Assembly: GCF_001613345.1 (NCBI RefSeq)
Contig: NZ_BDCE01000056.1
Span: 124,001 to 188,000 of the forward strand
Length of the DNA stretch: 64,000 nucleotides
Reading direction: 5' to 3'
Origin: Nocardia uniformis NBRC 13702
Lineage (GTDB): Bacteria > Actinomycetota > Actinomycetes > Mycobacteriales > Mycobacteriaceae
The notes under the pieces are model-generated. The model ran no database searches. It saw only the letters and a program-made list of their open reading frames with translations, and was not told the origin of the DNA. Below, in pieces: positions 58,886 to 64,000 of the stretch (position 1 is the stretch's first letter; the number at the start of each line of letters is the position of its first letter). Made by a program: the position numbers and the translations under genes.

Positions 58886-60565
58886 GTGGGAACTCATCGC
58901 GCCGGTGCTCGGCCACGAGGTATCAGCAAGGGACCGGTTATCGCCTTGGTGGCAGTGCTTCTGCTAGCGGTGGCCGTGGTCGGCTGGAGCTGGTTGCAGG
59001 AACGGGCGAAGGAACGCGATGCCGCCGCGGCCGCGAGCTGTGCCGAGGGCACCGCCACGCTGAACGTCACCGTCGATCCCGATATCGTCACACCGGTCCG
59101 GGCCGCCGCCGATCGGTACAACGCCACCAATCCGCGTATCCGCGACCATTGCGCACAGGTGGTGGTGAACCCGCAGCCGTCGGCGGCCATGGTGGCGGCC
59201 TTCACCTCGAACGAGCCCTGGAATACGGCGCTGGGACCGCAGCCCGCACTGTGGATTCCGAATTCCGCGCGCGCGGTGGAACTCATGCGGGTGCCGGGTC
59301 TCATCGAGGGCACGCCCGTGCCGGTCGCGGTGAGCGCCATCGCCCTCGGCGCACCCGATGAATTGCGTCGCGCGCTCGAGGCCGCGCAGGTGACCTGGTC
59401 GGATCTACCTCGGCTACAACAGGGTTCGCTCGCCGAGATCGGATTGGGCGGCTGGGGTGGGCTGCGCCTGGCCATGCCGTCCGGCGATGACACCCTCGCG
59501 CTCGCGCTCGCGGTCGGGTCGGGGGTCTCGGGTTCGGATCCGCTCACCGACGAGGCCGCAGGTTCCGGACAGGTGGTCTCGGCCATCTCGCGGCTGGCGG
59601 CCGGTGCGCCACCGGCATCGGATCCGGCCGCGGCACTCACCGAGGCGGCCACCGCCACCGATCTGCCGAACGCGCCCATTCACGCGGTGACCGCCACCGA
59701 ACAGCAGATCAGGGCGGCCGAGGGCGGCCTGACCGTATTCCGGCCGGTCGGCAACGCACCGGTGGCCGACTATCCGGCGGCACTGCTCAATGGCTCGTGG
59801 GTGGATCAAACCCAGGGGCTCGGAGCCGGGCTGTTCGCGGACTTCCTGCGCGCCCCGGAGCAGGCGAAATTATTCACCGACAACGGTTTCGGCGCCGCAC
59901 CGCCTACCGGACCGAAGGTTCCGGCCAAGCAGGTCCTCCAGCAGGTGCAGCAGGTGCTCGCGAATCCGGTCCTGGGCGTGCGGGCCACGGCACTCGTCGA
60001 TGTGTCCTCGTCCATGGGCACCACCGACGGCACACTGACCCGGCTGGCGAATACCCTGGGCGCGCTGCAATCCACCATGAATGTCATGCCGCCCGATTTC
60101 GGTTTGGGCGTATGGACTTTCAGCAAGGATCTCGTCGGCACCGACCCGTACCAGGTGGTGTCGGCCACCGGGCCGCTGACCGACGCCCACCGCGCCGAGA
60201 TCGCGCAGGCGCTCAGCGCCGTGACCGTGACGAGCTCGCAGACCGATCGCGCCTACCCCAGCCTGTCGGCCGCCTACCAGGCCGCCGTCGCGGGATATGT
60301 ATCCGGACAAACCAATTCGGTCCTGCTCATTACCGACGGCCCGACCGACGACTCCCCCATTACCGGCGATCAACTCCTCGCCGAGATCGCCGACGCCACC
60401 GATCCGGCCCGCCCGGTGCGCGTGGACGTGATTGTGGTCGGCAGTCAGGGCCCCCAGACCCTGCAAACCCTCGCCGAGCAGACCGGTGGTACGTACACTC
60501 GCGTACCCACGACCAATGAGCTCGCCTTCGGCTCCGCAATGAACCAGGCGCTGACCACACCCTGA
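58886..60565 (+). CDS. Membrane-anchored substrate-binding/von Willebrand factor A protein
   Basis: This 559-residue protein has an N-terminal transmembrane anchor at about residues 17-37. A periplasmic-binding-protein-like domain (about 50-350) with NVTVDPDIVTPVRAAADRYN follows, and a C-terminal VWA domain (about 365-559) has an intact metal site (MIDAS) in DVSSSMG. The extracytoplasmic part would be exposed at the cell envelope. Such fusions are frequent in actinobacteria, with proposed roles in protein or ligand binding; the exact function is unknown. The GTG start has only a weak ribosome site. Confidence 0.85.
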   Translation: MGTHRAGARPRGISKGPVIALVAVLLLAVAVVGWSWLQERAKERDAAAAASCAEGTATLNVTVDPDIVTPVRAAADRYNATNPRIRDHCAQVVVNPQPSAAMVAAFTSNEPWNTALGPQPALWIPNSARAVELMRVPGLIEGTPVPVAVSAIALGAPDELRRALEAAQVTWSDLPRLQQGSLAEIGLGGWGGLRLAMPSGDDTLALALAVGSGVSGSDPLTDEAAGSGQVVSAISRLAAGAPPASDPAAALTEAATATDLPNAPIHAVTATEQQIRAAEGGLTVFRPVGNAPVADYPAALLNGSWVDQTQGLGAGLFADFLRAPEQAKLFTDNGFGAAPPTGPKVPAKQVLQQVQQVLANPVLGVRATALVDVSSSMGTTDGTLTRLANTLGALQSTMNVMPPDFGLGVWTFSKDLVGTDPYQVVSATGPLTDAHRAEIAQALSAVTVTSSQTDRAYPSLSAAYQAAVAGYVSGQTNSVLLITDGPTDDSPITGDQLLAEIADATDPARPVRVDVIVVGSQGPQTLQTLAEQTGGTYTRVPTTNELAFGSAMNQALTTP

Positions 60566-60602
60566 CCGTGGCATCCGAGGACCGGGCCAGCTGTCCCGCG
60601 CC

Positions 60603-60658
60603 CCGGTCCGCTCCGGTCCGCTCCGGTCCGCTCCGGTCCGCTCCGGTCCGCTCCGGTC
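60603..60658. repeat. Tandem 10-base repeat
   Basis: The unit CTCCGGTCCG is repeated about 5.5 times without a mismatch, starting 38 bases after the VWA stop codon. It is noncoding and lies in the convergent gap before gcvP. The copy number may vary between strains by slippage. Confidence 0.85.
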
Positions 60659-60754
60659 ACGAAAGGTGCGGTACTTCGGCTGCGCACCGAGAACCCGACA
60701 CCCACCAATCCAACGGCGCAGTCTGATCCAGCCGCCCAGGGCCCTCATACAACA

Positions 60755-60799
60755 GCCCAGCGCCCCACCGGTTTCCGAGAAACCAATGGGGCGCTGGGC
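60755..60799. terminator. Long bidirectional hairpin between VWA gene and gcvP
   Basis: The outer stem GCCCAGCGCCCCA/TGGGGCGCTGGGC has 13 pairs. An inner stem GGTTTC/GAAACC has 6 pairs with a CGA loop, and two unpaired bases separate the stems on each side. It lies at the converging 3' ends of the VWA gene and gcvP, a clear terminator position. Confidence 0.75.
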
Positions 60800-60818
60800 G
60801 CTATGTCGCGACTGATGA

Positions 60819-63656
<2,838 letters not shown>

Positions 63657-63720
63657 GGCGGCTCCAAGGGTCGGGCGGGTCGTCGCGCCATCGCTGCGGG
63701 CGCGGACGACGAGTCGGGTG

Positions 63721-63910
63721 CCCTCCCCCTCTGTCGTTGGCGCCTGAGAGATTCGGGCCCGCTTGTGAGCGGTGCCCTTTCCCCATGGGCGGATGGCTCG
63801 CGGCCACCGCTTTCCAGAGGCGTCGAATCTCCGTACGGTCCCTTGTGCCTGAGAGATTGACGGGGAGGTGCTGCTCCTTCGGCGTCCGGTGTTGACCGGA
63901 ACTCTCCCGC
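63721..63910 (-). ncRNA. Tandem glycine riboswitch
   Basis: On the minus strand the leader of gcvP holds two aptamer-like units. The first begins GCGGGAGAG, has GCCGAAGGAGCA and AATCTCTCAGGCAC, then GGACCGTACGGAG and TCTGGAAAGCG. The second has CCCATGGGGAAAGGGC, CGAATCTCTCAGGCGCC and ends CAGAGGGGGAGG. The repeated TCTCTCAGGC cores are the hallmark of glycine riboswitches. In this class two aptamers bind glycine and turn on gcv expression. About 64 bases separate it from the GTG start, room for an expression platform. Confidence 0.93.
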
Positions 63911-63924
63911 ACGGCGGCGACGCA

Positions 63925-63960
63925 CTGCCCAGTCTAAGGGGCGACAAGTTACAGGAATAT
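63925..63960 (-). promoter_or_regulatory. Probable gcvP promoter
   Basis: The minus strand carries TTAGACT (complement of 63931-63937), a good actinobacterial -10 sequence (TAGACT), 15-25 bases before the start of the riboswitch. A weak -35-like TTCCTG lies around 63950-63956. This placement would start the transcript just upstream of the first aptamer. Confidence 0.45.
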
Positions 63961-64000
63961 TGCCTGGGTCATTTTCACACCCGTGTCACGCGGACCGTCC

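Noticed and set aside
60603..60658. Regular repeats considered as a CRISPR array
   Set aside because: The unit is 10 bases, contiguous, without spacers, and no cas gene is present.

Overview
The window looks like chromosome of a high-GC mycolic-acid actinomycete, most likely Nocardia or a close relative (inference). The reasons are an mce lipid-import operon, a mycofactocin-type short-chain dehydrogenase, GTG starts with strong GGAGG ribosome sites, a WhiB regulator and a long run of acyl-CoA catabolic genes.

Layout. 1-6832 (+) is the tail of an mce operon, mceA (partial) to mceF plus two associated membrane proteins. 6835-51337 is a large catabolic region made of short operons on both strands. 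It encodes two full aldehyde dehydrogenases, an FAD oxidoreductase, a P450 with 3Fe-4S ferredoxins, two acyl-CoA ligases, five acyl-CoA dehydrogenase polypeptides (one a double-length fusion), five crotonase-fold proteins, a fused MaoC hydratase, an alpha-methylacyl-CoA racemase with a broken frame, two thiolases, a DUF35-Ltp thiolase/aldolase fusion, two further class III CoA-transferases, a thioesterase, a flavin oxidoreductase, several dehydrogenases and two amidohydrolase-superfamily proteins. Regulators are one TetR, one tandem double FadR and two paralogous FadR-type GntR proteins, one of them frameshifted. 51.5-56.7 kb is a mobile segment: a complete IS5-family element, a HEPN/TIGR02391-type gene, a truncated second IS, an AlpA-like excisionase and a tyrosine integrase. 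56.8-64 kb looks like core genome: an XRE regulator, an HNH nuclease, WhiB, a VWA-domain protein and gcvP behind a tandem glycine riboswitch.

How the genes work together (inference). The mce system would import a hydrophobic substrate. P450/ferredoxin and alcohol/aldehyde dehydrogenases would oxidise it to an acid, ligases or CoA-transferases would activate it, and the racemase would fix methyl-branch stereochemistry. Beta-oxidation enzymes would then shorten it, with the DUF35-Ltp protein as a candidate retro-aldolase and the thiolases releasing acetyl- or propionyl-CoA. The parts resemble the steroid side-chain machinery (ChsE/ChsH/Ltp2) with domains joined differently, but ring-degrading genes are absent, so the substrate is unknown.

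Most notable: (i) a deletion scar at 29.4-29.6 kb that joins the start of one dehydrogenase gene to the end of an aldehyde dehydrogenase gene, a collapsed copy of the intact 47-51 kb module; (ii) frameshifts in short repeats in the racemase and one GntR gene; (iii) an AT-rich CTAG-containing motif recurring upstream of about ten genes, a candidate common operator; (iv) the rearranged hydratase/aldolase domain architecture. No tRNA, rRNA or CRISPR array was seen.
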